Assembly (NCBI GenBank): GCA_003510325.1
Contig: DONB01000212.1
Coordinates: 5,331 to 10,997, forward strand
Origin: Thiobacillus sp.
GTDB lineage: Bacteria > Pseudomonadota > Gammaproteobacteria > Burkholderiales > Thiobacillaceae
Reading direction: 5' to 3'
Length of the DNA: 5,667 bases
The position numbers were made by a program, and so were the translations under genes. Under the pieces are notes generated by a model. It was given only the letters and a program-made list of their open reading frames with translations, ran no database searches and was not told the origin of the DNA. Below, piece by piece: positions 1 to 5,354 of this stretch (positions are counted from its first letter, which is position 1; the number at the start of each line of letters is the position of its first letter).

Positions 1-1
1 T

Positions 2-571
2 GGGGCGGCCGAAGTGCTGCTGGCCGACGAGAGCCGGCCGGAAAAGGACCGCCAGCGCATCGAGCGCATCGAGCGCGGTGCCGCCGACATGGCGGATCTG
101 TCCACGGCACTTCTGGCGATGGCGCGCGAGCGCGACGACGCGCGGCGCGCTCCGGTCGATCTGGCCGCGCTGATCGAGGAATCGATGGACAAGCACCGGC
201 ACCTGCTAAGCGACCGGCCGGTCGACGTCAGCCTGGAAATCCTCGAACGCCCCCAGGTCGCGGCCGACGCCAACCTGCTGGCCATCGTGATCGCCAACCT
301 GTTGCGCAACAGCTTCACCTATACCGAACGGGGCAGCGTGAGGATCCGCCTGGATGCACAGGCGCTCACTATTGACGATACCGGGCTGGGCATTCCGCGT
401 GCCGCGCTGGACAAGGTGTTTCAGCGGCTTTACAAGGGTGCCCACAGTGAGGGGGCCGGCATCGGGCTGTCGCTGGTGAAGAAAATATGCGATCGCTATG
501 GCTGGTCGGTCACCCTCGACAGTCAGGAGGGCGTGGGCACGCGAGCCGTCCTGCGGTTTCACGGAGGCTGA
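2..571 (+). CDS. Sensor histidine kinase, C-terminal part (5' end outside window)
   Basis: The reading frame is open from the left edge, so the N-terminal sensor and the phospho-accepting histidine lie upstream. The visible start resembles the second helix of a dimerisation domain (charged, RIERIE-type heptads, then LSTALLAMARE). It is followed by a complete HATPase_c domain: an N-box with Asn encoded at 308-310 (NLLRNSFTYT), a G1 box DDTGLGIP (about 374-397), an F-box-like VFQRLYKG and a G2 box GAGIGLSLVKK (about 452-484). These residues bind ATP and Mg, so the kinase core looks functional. By family knowledge it would autophosphorylate and pass phosphate to a response regulator, probably encoded just upstream, which cannot be seen here. 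The signal sensed is unknown. A likely terminator follows the stop codon, so it appears to be the last gene of its unit and separate from the transporter downstream. Confidence 0.93.
   Translation, partial: GAAEVLLADESRPEKDRQRIERIERGAADMADLSTALLAMARERDDARRAPVDLAALIEESMDKHRHLLSDRPVDVSLEILERPQVAADANLLAIVIANLLRNSFTYTERGSVRIRLDAQALTIDDTGLGIPRAALDKVFQRLYKGAHSEGAGIGLSLVKKICDRYGWSVTLDSQEGVGTRAVLRFHGG
55..72 (+). repeat. Two tandem 9-base units inside the kinase gene
   Basis: GCGCATCGA occurs twice in direct succession at 55-63 and 64-72 and is followed by a partial third copy. It encodes the repeated Arg-Ile-Glu of the dimerisation helix. The unit is a multiple of three, so gain or loss of a copy would keep the frame. 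It is probably just a consequence of a charged helix written in GC-rich codons. Confidence 0.6.
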
Positions 572-580
572 CGGTTTTTT
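546..580 (+). terminator. Probable intrinsic terminator after the histidine kinase
   Basis: CCGTC at 546-550 pairs with GACGG at 570-574, and six T residues follow directly at 575-580. The stem straddles the stop codon of the kinase. The loop is long (19 bases), with only limited inner pairing, so the structure is weaker than a textbook terminator. The position and T-run support it. Confidence 0.45.
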
Positions 581-624
581 CACCCGGGCTTGACGTTCGT
601 GTGACGCGACTCGGGCTATATCTA

Positions 625-652
625 GCGGGTTTATTGCAAACATGTGACCCGC
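625..652 (+). promoter_or_regulatory. Inverted repeat next to the transporter start codon
   Basis: GCGGGT (625-630) and ACCCGC (647-652) are perfect inverted arms separated by 16 bases, and they end one base before the ATG at 654. No Shine-Dalgarno sequence is visible in the place where one should be; that place lies in the loop and right arm. A second, mutually exclusive pairing exists between ATTGC (633-637) and GCAAT (651-655), which would include the start codon. The element could be an operator for a dimeric regulator or an RNA hairpin that limits translation. The sequence alone does not separate these. Confidence 0.4.
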
Positions 653-653
653 A

Positions 654-2465
654 ATGTCTCTTCCTGCCGCCCCAACGCTGCCGTCCTGGCTCAAACCCTT
701 CACCTCGTTTTTTCTCTGGTGGCCGCGCGTCAACCGGGATACCACGCGGGCCGATGTGATGGCCGGCCTGACCGGAGCGTTGGTGGCGTTGCCGCAGGGT
801 GTGGCATTCGCCACCATCGCCGGGATGCCGCCGGAATACGGTCTGTATGCGGGCATGATCCCTGCCATCATCGCCGCCCTGTTCGGCTCCAGCTGGCATC
901 TGGTCTCGGGCCCGACGACAGCGGCGTCGATCGTGCTGTTTTCGGTGCTGTCGCCGCATGCCGAGCCGGGCAGCGCGCAGTATGTGAGCCTGGCCCTGAC
1001 GCTGACGTTCATGGTCGGGATCATCCAGCTCATCATGGGCCTGGCCAAACTCGGCACGCTGGTGAACTTCATTTCCCATTCGGTGGTGACCGGCTTCACC
1101 GCAGGCGCGGCCCTTCTGATCGCCACCAACCAGTTGAAACATTTCACCGGGCAGGACATCCCGCGCGGCGCGTCCTTCTCGGATACCTGGAGTGCGGCGT
1201 TTACCCATCTCGACCAGATTCAGCCGGGCATTGCGGTTGTGGCCCTGGCCACCCTGCTGATGGGTATCGCGGTCAAGCGCTGGTTGCCGAAGCTGCCCTA
1301 CATGATCGTCGCCATGCTGGGCGGGGCTGTGCTGGCGTACGTGCTGGGCGTATGGAAGGGTGTGCAGTTGCCCACCGTGGGCGCGTTGCCTGCCAGCTTG
1401 CCGCCGCTGTCGGCACCGAATTTCGACGCCGAGAGCATACGCGCCGTCGCATCGGGTGTGATCGCGGTCACCCTGCTGGCGCTGACCGAAGCGGTGTCGA
1501 TTGCGCGTGCGCTGGCCGCGCGCTCTGGCCAGCATGTGGACGGCAACCAGGAGTTCGTCGGCCAGGGCATGTCCAACCTCGCCGGCGCCTTTTTCTCCGG
1601 CTACGTCGCCACCGGGTCATTCAATCGCAGCGGCGTCAACTACGCCGCCGGTGCGAAAACCCCGCTGGCCGCGATGCTGGCAGGCGTGTTCCTGCTGGTG
1701 CTGGTGCTGTTCGTCGCGCCCTGGGCGCAGTACCTGCCGAACGCCGCGATGGCGGGCATCCTGTTTCTGGTCGCCTGGGGGCTGATCGATGTTGAAGAGA
1801 TCATCCATACCGTCAAGACCAGCCGCCAGGAAACGGCCATCATGGCCGCTACCTTTGCCGCCACGCTGTTCCTGACGCTGGAGGAAGCGATCATCATCGG
1901 CGTCCTGCTTTCGCTCGCCATCTATCTGTCGCGCACATCCAAGCCACAGGTGCGCGTGCGCGTACCGAATCCGTACAACGCCAAGCGCAAGTTCATGGAT
2001 GCCGGTCACGTTCCGCAATGTCCGCAACTGCGCTTCGTGCGCATCGACGGCTCGCTGTTCTTTGGTGCTACCTCGCATATCCGCGAATCACTGGCGGCAC
2101 AGGACCAGGCGTCGCCCGAACAGAAGCACGTGGCGGTCGTCGCGCACGGCATCAACTTCATCGACCTTGCCGGCGCCCATTACCTGGCCGAGGAGGCCGA
2201 ACGGCGTCGCAGCCTGGGCGGCGGGCTGTACTTCATCGGCGTCAAGGACACGGTGCAGGAGCAATTGGCGGAAAACGGTGCCTTGAAGCCCATCGGTGGT
2301 GCCAACCTGTTCGACTCGAAAACCGAAGCGATCGCTGCAATCACCAGGCGTCTCGATCCCGACGTGTGCCGCACCTGCAAGGCGCGGATTTTCCGTGAAT
2401 GCCAGATTCAGACTGCTCCCGAGGTTGTCATGCCCAATGTGCTGATGCCTGTGTCCCATGCCTGA
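654..2465 (+). CDS. SulP-family inorganic anion transporter with C-terminal STAS domain
   Basis: This is a 603-residue inner-membrane protein of normal length for bacterial SulP carriers, which move sulfate, bicarbonate or other anions. After a short cytoplasmic N-terminus, hydrophobic segments run from about residue 36 to 425. They include the family hallmarks EYGLYAGMIP (61-70), GSSWHLVSGPTTA (78-90) and GSFNRSGVNYAAGAKTPLA (321-339). A cytoplasmic STAS domain spans about 455-565 with the typical FIDLAGAHYL loop (502-511). After it, Cys572, Cys575 and Cys583 form a CxxC-x7-C tail. The ATG at 654 is chosen because the protein then begins like its homologues, although no ribosome binding site is visible. 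The stop codon lies inside the next gene, which suggests translational coupling. The substrate cannot be read from sequence; sulfate is the default guess. No sodium symporter or carbon-concentration genes are nearby to favour bicarbonate. Confidence 0.95.
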   Translation: MSLPAAPTLPSWLKPFTSFFLWWPRVNRDTTRADVMAGLTGALVALPQGVAFATIAGMPPEYGLYAGMIPAIIAALFGSSWHLVSGPTTAASIVLFSVLSPHAEPGSAQYVSLALTLTFMVGIIQLIMGLAKLGTLVNFISHSVVTGFTAGAALLIATNQLKHFTGQDIPRGASFSDTWSAAFTHLDQIQPGIAVVALATLLMGIAVKRWLPKLPYMIVAMLGGAVLAYVLGVWKGVQLPTVGALPASLPPLSAPNFDAESIRAVASGVIAVTLLALTEAVSIARALAARSGQHVDGNQEFVGQGMSNLAGAFFSGYVATGSFNRSGVNYAAGAKTPLAAMLAGVFLLVLVLFVAPWAQYLPNAAMAGILFLVAWGLIDVEEIIHTVKTSRQETAIMAATFAATLFLTLEEAIIIGVLLSLAIYLSRTSKPQVRVRVPNPYNAKRKFMDAGHVPQCPQLRFVRIDGSLFFGATSHIRESLAAQDQASPEQKHVAVVAHGINFIDLAGAHYLAEEAERRRSLGGGLYFIGVKDTVQEQLAENGALKPIGGANLFDSKTEAIAAITRRLDPDVCRTCKARIFRECQIQTAPEVVMPNVLMPVSHA

Positions 2466-2931
2466 GATGCAGCCCTATCGGCGGATCCTCGCGCTGATCG
2501 ATTTCAACGGGCTGGATCGCAGGACGGCCGAAAAAGCTGTCCTGCTTGCCCGCCTGAATCGCGCCAGGCTGGATTTCCTGCATCTGATCGATGCTGACGG
2601 CACGCTGGATGGCGGGCATCCCGGCAGCAATCCGCGTGCGACATCGCGTGGACTGGAAGCGGCATCCCTGCGGCGGCTGAATTTCCTGGCGGCCCAGTTG
2701 GGCGTGGAAGAGGCAAACTGTCACGCCATTTACGGGCCGTTGCGACAGGGTTTTCTCAAATATGTCCAGGCGGGGCAGCCCGACCTGATCGTGACCAGCA
2801 TGCAGCACGCCTATCTGGCGTGCGCACATGACCTGCTTGTGTTATCTCCCCCGAAACGTCCCCTGCGCGGGAAAATGCTTGCCTGGCTGACCTGTCTGTT
2901 CGGTTCGCGAACCTGTAGCGCGGGCTTTTAA
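2458..2931 (+). CDS. UspA-like universal stress protein, short variant without ATP-binding motif
   Basis: A 157-residue cytoplasmic protein. Residues 6-45 (YRRILALIDFNGLD, then a helix AEKAVLLARLNRARLDFLHLI) match the first strand, helix and second strand of the UspA fold. DLIVTSMQHAYLA (109-121) matches the strand that normally leads into the nucleotide loop. The usual GxxG-x9-G(S/T) loop and following helix are missing: the chain jumps almost straight to the last strand, CAHDLLVLSP (122-131). It therefore probably does not bind ATP. A basic and then hydrophobic tail (KRPLRGKMLAWLTCLFG, 133-149) is unusual and might touch the membrane. The start at 2458 overlaps the transporter by 8 bases; an ATG at 2467 (Met4) is an alternative that would begin just past the transporter stop. 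Neither has a clear ribosome binding site, which fits coupling to the upstream gene. A role as a regulator or partner of the SulP transporter is inference from the gene pair. Confidence 0.82.
   Translation: MPEMQPYRRILALIDFNGLDRRTAEKAVLLARLNRARLDFLHLIDADGTLDGGHPGSNPRATSRGLEAASLRRLNFLAAQLGVEEANCHAIYGPLRQGFLKYVQAGQPDLIVTSMQHAYLACAHDLLVLSPPKRPLRGKMLAWLTCLFGSRTCSAGF
2902..2913. repeat. Perfect 12-base palindrome at the end of the UspA-like gene
   Basis: GGTTCGCGAACC reads the same on both strands. It lies in the codons for the last residues of the UspA-like protein, about 20 bases before the stop. No T-run follows it closely enough for a terminator, so any role (protein site, RNA fold) is open and chance is possible. 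Confidence 0.5.
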
Positions 2932-2954
2932 GGAAACCCGGAACGACGGGGCAT

Positions 2955-3383
2955 TCATCTCGGCGTGTCATCCGGATCCGGCAGCCCTTTTGCATGCAGG
3001 GTAAGAATCGTGGCCGACATTTCGGGCTTTTGCCGATCGGAAATCAATTGCAGCGCCTGATGAAATTCTCCGGGTAGGCGCTTCATGGTTTCGGCCGCCT
3101 GCGGCAGGTAGTGCACCACATCGAACGGCACCCGCTCATCCAGCGAGCTTCGCGCCTGCGGGCGAAAATGCTGCCATGCCAGTTCGACCCAGGCCTTGTT
3201 CTGGCTGTCGACGAAAATGAATTCCTCCGCATCCAGCACCGCCATGTATTGCAGGCTGCGGATCGGCACGAACAGGCACTGGCCGGCGCGCGCCAGCAGG
3301 GTGTGCGCAAGGTTGTAGGTGGCTGCGGGCAGAAAGGCGGGTTCCCGCGCGATTTCCTGTTCGCGATAGAAGCGTTCTTCCAT
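2955..3383 (-). CDS. Conserved-looking hypothetical protein, 142 residues
   Basis: I do not recognise this family. The ATG at 3383 gives a soluble, mixed alpha/beta protein with no signal peptide or membrane segment. The core CLFVPIRSLQYMAVLDAEEFIFVD (36-59) has alternating hydrophobic strands, and the rest is helical with aromatic residues (KAWVELAWQHF, 63-73). There are no obvious catalytic motifs and a single cysteine, Cys36. The frame stays open far upstream to 3686, but that part is antisense to the thioredoxin gene and is not credible. An in-frame ATG at 3440 (161 residues) has GGAGG touching it with no spacing, which is too close to work well. The 3383 start is preferred because a promoter-like sequence ends just before it. 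It ends 23 bases from the UspA-like stop, in convergent orientation, and its start diverges from the thioredoxin gene. Confidence 0.72.
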   Translation of the reverse strand: MEERFYREQEIAREPAFLPAATYNLAHTLLARAGQCLFVPIRSLQYMAVLDAEEFIFVDSQNKAWVELAWQHFRPQARSSLDERVPFDVVHYLPQAAETMKRLPGEFHQALQLISDRQKPEMSATILTLHAKGLPDPDDTPR

Positions 3384-3389
3384 GGCGTA

Positions 3390-3428
3390 AAAATAACAGC
3401 CCTTGACGGGTCGAGTGAAGATTTTTTT
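3390..3428 (-). promoter_or_regulatory. Candidate sigma70-type promoter for the hypothetical gene
   Basis: On the - strand there is a seven-A tract (3428-3422), then TTCACT (3419-3414) as a -35, an 18-base spacer, and TATTTT (3395-3390) as a -10. Both hexamers match the consensus at four of six positions. The A-tract is placed like an UP element. Transcription would start at about 3388-3383, on or next to the ATG, so the mRNA would be leaderless or nearly so. Confidence 0.35.
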
Positions 3429-3516
3429 CGCGGCAAGCATCCTCCGCGCGGCGGCAAAGCGATAAACACAGGACCTTGAGGCAAAATAGGCGGGCCCTGA
3501 TCCGAACTGCAATGAC

Positions 3517-3888
3517 ATGACCGACACTGACGTTGCCCGCAAGCCGGGCCTGATTTTCGACACCCATCTGGAGGATTTCGATCGCGACGTGATCGAGGCC
3601 TCGCACACGTTGCCCATCCTGGTCGATTTCTGGGCCGACTGGTGCCCGCCTTGCCGCGCGCTGACGCCGATACTCGAGCGCGTCATCGAGCAGCATGCCG
3701 GCAGGATTCACATGGCCAAGGTCGAGGTCGACGAAGGCGCCAACATGAAGCTCGCCGGTCGCTACGGCCTGCGCGGCTTTCCCACCGTGCTGCTGTTCGT
3801 CAAGGGCGAAATCGTCGGGCGCTTTTCCAGCGCCCGGCCGGAAGGCTGGGTAAAAGAGTTCATCGCCGAGCACACGGATCTTGGCTGA
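3517..3888 (+). CDS. Thioredoxin-like protein with CPPC active site
   Basis: A 123-residue protein with one thioredoxin fold. The strand ILVDFWADWCPPCRAL (34-49) carries the redox pair Cys43 and Cys46, and GFPT (87-90) supplies the cis-proline opposite the active site (Pro89). The order of elements is as in classical thioredoxin, with about 20 extra residues at the N-terminus. It has no signal peptide and no tetratricopeptide tail, so it is a cytoplasmic thioredoxin-like protein and neither a DsbE/TlpA nor a YbbN type. The classical motif is CGPC. The Gly-to-Pro change should shift redox potential or partner choice (known from work on CXXC variants), but its direction here is not predictable. 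No good ribosome binding site precedes the ATG at 3517. Its stop codon is inside the PIN gene. Confidence 0.93.
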   Translation: MTDTDVARKPGLIFDTHLEDFDRDVIEASHTLPILVDFWADWCPPCRALTPILERVIEQHAGRIHMAKVEVDEGANMKLAGRYGLRGFPTVLLFVKGEIVGRFSSARPEGWVKEFIAEHTDLG

Positions 3889-4318
3889 ACCGTTGTTGGT
3901 ACTTGATACCAATGTCGTGCTCGACTTGCTGCATTTCGACGACGCGGTCGCGCAGCCCTTGCGCCACGCACTGGAGACCGGGCGCGTGTGTTGTGTGGTG
4001 ACGGAGGCCACGCAGGCGGAATGGCGCCGCGTGCTGGCGTATCCGGAATTCGGCCTCGATGTGGCGCAACAGGCGGCGCTGTTCGCGCGCTATCAGGCGC
4101 TGTCGGTTCGGGTGAACGCTGCCGATGCGGTCGCCGAACTGCCGCGCTGCAGCGATCCCGACGACCAGAAATTCATCGATCTGGCTGCGGCAAGCGCGGC
4201 ACAGGGGCTGGTCAGCAAGGATCGCGCGGTGCTCAAGCTGCGCCGGCGCTGCGCGCCGCGCTTCCGGATCATGACCCCGCTCGAAGCGGTACGCTGGGTA
4301 GACGGGCTCTCCGGCTGA
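3881..4318 (+). CDS. PIN-domain protein, putative ribonuclease (COG1569-like)
   Basis: A 145-residue single-domain PIN protein. The four acidic sites expected for metal-dependent RNA cleavage are visible: Asp9 in VLDTNVVLD, Glu47 in TQAEWRRVL, Asp94/Asp95 in SDPDDQKFIDLA, and Asp114 in LVSKDRAVL. The end, FRIMTPLEAVRWV, is the typical last strand and helix. This pattern matches the PIN family often labelled as a toxin component, but no antitoxin gene is adjacent; the upstream partner is the thioredoxin-like gene. The start must be TTG: the frame has a stop at 3851-3853, no ATG or GTG follows before the first PIN strand, and the TTG codons at 3893 and 3896 would cut into that strand. With TTG at 3881 the overlap with the thioredoxin gene is 8 bases, so expression probably depends on coupled translation. 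The gene converges on nhaR with only 13 bases between them. Confidence 0.9.
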   Translation: MAEPLLVLDTNVVLDLLHFDDAVAQPLRHALETGRVCCVVTEATQAEWRRVLAYPEFGLDVAQQAALFARYQALSVRVNAADAVAELPRCSDPDDQKFIDLAAASAAQGLVSKDRAVLKLRRRCAPRFRIMTPLEAVRWVDGLSG

Positions 4319-4322
4319 GCCC
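4304..4322 (+). terminator. Short hairpin between the convergent PIN and nhaR genes
   Basis: GGGCTC (4304-4309) and GAGCCC (4317-4322) form a perfect six-pair stem with a seven-base loop spanning the PIN stop codon. No T-run follows on either strand, so termination by this hairpin alone is doubtful. It could slow polymerase in the 13-base gap between the two genes. Confidence 0.25.
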
Positions 4323-4331
4323 TCTCAACGT

Positions 4332-5237
4332 TCAGTCCGCATCCAGCGGCTGAAACCGGCGTCGTGCTGCTTCGCTCACCGCGACCACTGCCGGGTGACT
4401 CAGGCGCCGCTCCACCGATATGGCGAAAAAGCGTTCGCGGATGTCCAGCGTCTGTCCCAGTTCGATCACCTCGTACTGCCGCATCACCTCCTGCGCCGTG
4501 GTCAGCGGGACCGGAAACACGCCCGCGCCCGCCTGGCCGAAGGCAATCATCAGTGCGCTGTCGTCGAACTCGCCGACGACGGTGGGCTGGATGCCGTGGC
4601 GCTCCAGCCAGCGCAACAGCGGTGCATGCAACGCACTGTCCCCGCCCGGGATCAGTAGCGGGGCGCCGTGCAGGTTGGCCGGAAATTCGGGCTCCAGTGT
4701 TTCGGCGACCGCGCGCGCGGCCAGGAAGGCGATGCCGCATTCTCCCAGCGGGTGGCTGTAGCCCTTGATGTCCATGCTGGACGGCAGCGGGCGATCGGCC
4801 AGCACCATGTCGAGCCGGTGGACGGCGAGGTCGGCGGCGAGCTGCTCCAGCCGGTCTTCCCGGCACACCAGCTTGACCGGTTCGGCCAGTGTCAGCGCGG
4901 GCGCCAGCAGCTGGTAGGCGATCACCTTGGGGACGACGTCGGCGACGCCGACCCGGAATGGATGGACGCGCGCAGCGGAGCGGTTGTGCAGGGCCTCCTC
5001 GAGCTCGGCACCGACATGGAAAATTTCGTCGGCGTAGGTCAGTGCGGTGCGTCCGGCATCGGTCAGTTCGAGCCGGCGCCCGCTGCGGCGGAACAGCGCG
5101 ACCCCCAGGCGGTCTTCCAGTATGCTGATCTGGCCGGACAGCGTCTGCGGCGTCAGGTGCAACTTCTCGGCAGCCCGGTTGATCGCGCCCGCTTTGGCCA
5201 CGGTCCGGAAATAGTGCAGGTGCTTGTAGTTGAGCAT
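4332..5237 (-). CDS. nhaR: LysR-family transcriptional activator NhaR
   Basis: A 301-residue protein of standard LysR length. Residues 1-60 form the winged helix-turn-helix. The recognition region LTPQTLSGQISILEDRLG (28-45) carries the TPQT-x-x-GQI pattern that sets NhaR apart from most LysR proteins. The effector-binding half shows further NhaR marks: VGVAD near residue 97, RLDMVLADRPLPSS (141-154), GECGIAF and GEFDDSALMIAFGQAG. In E. coli NhaR activates the sodium/proton antiporter gene nhaA in response to sodium and also other stress genes. Here nhaA is not adjacent; the gene is divergent from htpX and ends 13 bases from the PIN gene. The ATG at 5237 gives the start expected from NhaR alignment (LNYKHLHYF), although its ribosome binding site is weak. 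Autoregulation through the shared intergenic region is likely for a LysR protein but is not shown. Confidence 0.92.
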   Translation of the reverse strand: MLNYKHLHYFRTVAKAGAINRAAEKLHLTPQTLSGQISILEDRLGVALFRRSGRRLELTDAGRTALTYADEIFHVGAELEEALHNRSAARVHPFRVGVADVVPKVIAYQLLAPALTLAEPVKLVCREDRLEQLAADLAVHRLDMVLADRPLPSSMDIKGYSHPLGECGIAFLAARAVAETLEPEFPANLHGAPLLIPGGDSALHAPLLRWLERHGIQPTVVGEFDDSALMIAFGQAGAGVFPVPLTTAQEVMRQYEVIELGQTLDIRERFFAISVERRLSHPAVVAVSEAARRRFQPLDAD

Positions 5238-5248
5238 GGCTGAGTCAG

Positions 5249-5267
5249 ATCGTTAAAACCGAACAAT
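5249..5267 (-). promoter_or_regulatory. Imperfect dyad over the predicted nhaR transcription start
   Basis: ATCGTT (5249-5254) and AACAAT (5262-5267) are inverted arms with one mismatch and a seven-base spacer. If the -10 at 5276-5271 is used, transcription of nhaR begins near 5264, inside the dyad. Binding here would block nhaR. Several T-N11-A spacings occur, but these are too common in AT-rich DNA to prove a LysR box. Confidence 0.35.
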
Positions 5268-5270
5268 AGC

Positions 5271-5278
5271 AGTATAAA
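5271..5278. promoter_or_regulatory. Overlapping -10 elements on both strands (nhaR and htpX)
   Basis: The same bases read TATACT on the - strand (5276-5271) and TATAAA on the + strand (5273-5278), each five of six to the TATAAT consensus and each facing a gene. Neither has a recognisable TTGACA at the right distance. For the - strand the -35 place holds AATAAA, and for the + strand TCGTTA. Both promoters would therefore need help from an activator. A separate + strand candidate, TTGTTG (5288-5293) with TATCCT (5309-5314), has a short 15-base spacer. The surrounding AAAAT-CGA-ATTTT inverted repeat (5277-5289) adds to local AT-richness. Confidence 0.4.
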
Positions 5279-5300
5279 AATCGAATTTTGTTGTTTATTG

Positions 5301-5324
5301 CCTGTCTGTATCCTGTCGCCTGTT
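5301..5324 (+). repeat. Three CCTGTY units upstream of htpX
   Basis: CCTGTC at 5301-5306, CCTGTC at 5312-5317 and CCTGTT at 5319-5324 occur in the 60 bases before htpX. The first two are 11 bases apart, about one helical turn. They could be half-sites for a regulator of htpX, but the motif is short. Confidence 0.3.
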
Positions 5325-5350
5325 CGTCAAAGGGCCTTGCCCCTCATTCT

Positions 5351-5354
5351 GGAG
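5351..5354 (+). promoter_or_regulatory. Ribosome binding site of htpX
   Basis: GGAG lies six bases before the ATG at 5361. It is the clearest Shine-Dalgarno sequence in the window and fixes the htpX start. Confidence 0.8.

Noticed and set aside
590..622. TTGACG (590-595) and TATATC (617-622) as a promoter for the SulP gene
   Set aside because: The spacer is 21 bases, too long for sigma70, and the hexamers at 17-18 bases distance match the consensus poorly. A promoter is expected here but I cannot place it.
206..1535. Long open frames on the - strand across the kinase and transporter genes (206-1159 and 510-1535)
   Set aside because: They lie antisense to two well-recognised genes, have biased low-complexity composition and show no domain. 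They are products of GC-rich codon bias.
2934..2954. Inverted CCCG/CGGG between the convergent UspA-like and hypothetical genes as a terminator
   Set aside because: The stem is only four pairs and there is no solid T-run, only TTTCCTT on the - strand. The evidence is too weak.
3444..3451. CCGCGCGG palindrome between the divergent hypothetical and thioredoxin genes
   Set aside because: Eight-base GC palindromes are expected by chance in this composition, and it does not extend further.
3512..3520. Tiny start-stop frames at 3512-3520 (ATGACATGA) and 642-647 (ATGTGA) as regulatory upstream frames
   Set aside because: No ribosome binding site precedes either, and such short matches are common by chance.
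3384..3686. Upstream extension of the hypothetical gene to 3686
   Set aside because: It would run antisense through the thioredoxin gene and the residues there look non-coding. The starts at 3383 or 3440 are more credible.
4364..5243. Open frames on the + strand opposite nhaR (for example 4668-5243)
   Set aside because: They are antisense to a clearly recognised, complete NhaR gene and show no domain features.
5331..5350. CCTTG and CCCCTCATT before htpX as a heat-shock sigma32 promoter
   Set aside because: The -10-like element has an inserted base, no CTTGAA lies at 13-17 bases upstream, and the start would fall in the ribosome binding site.
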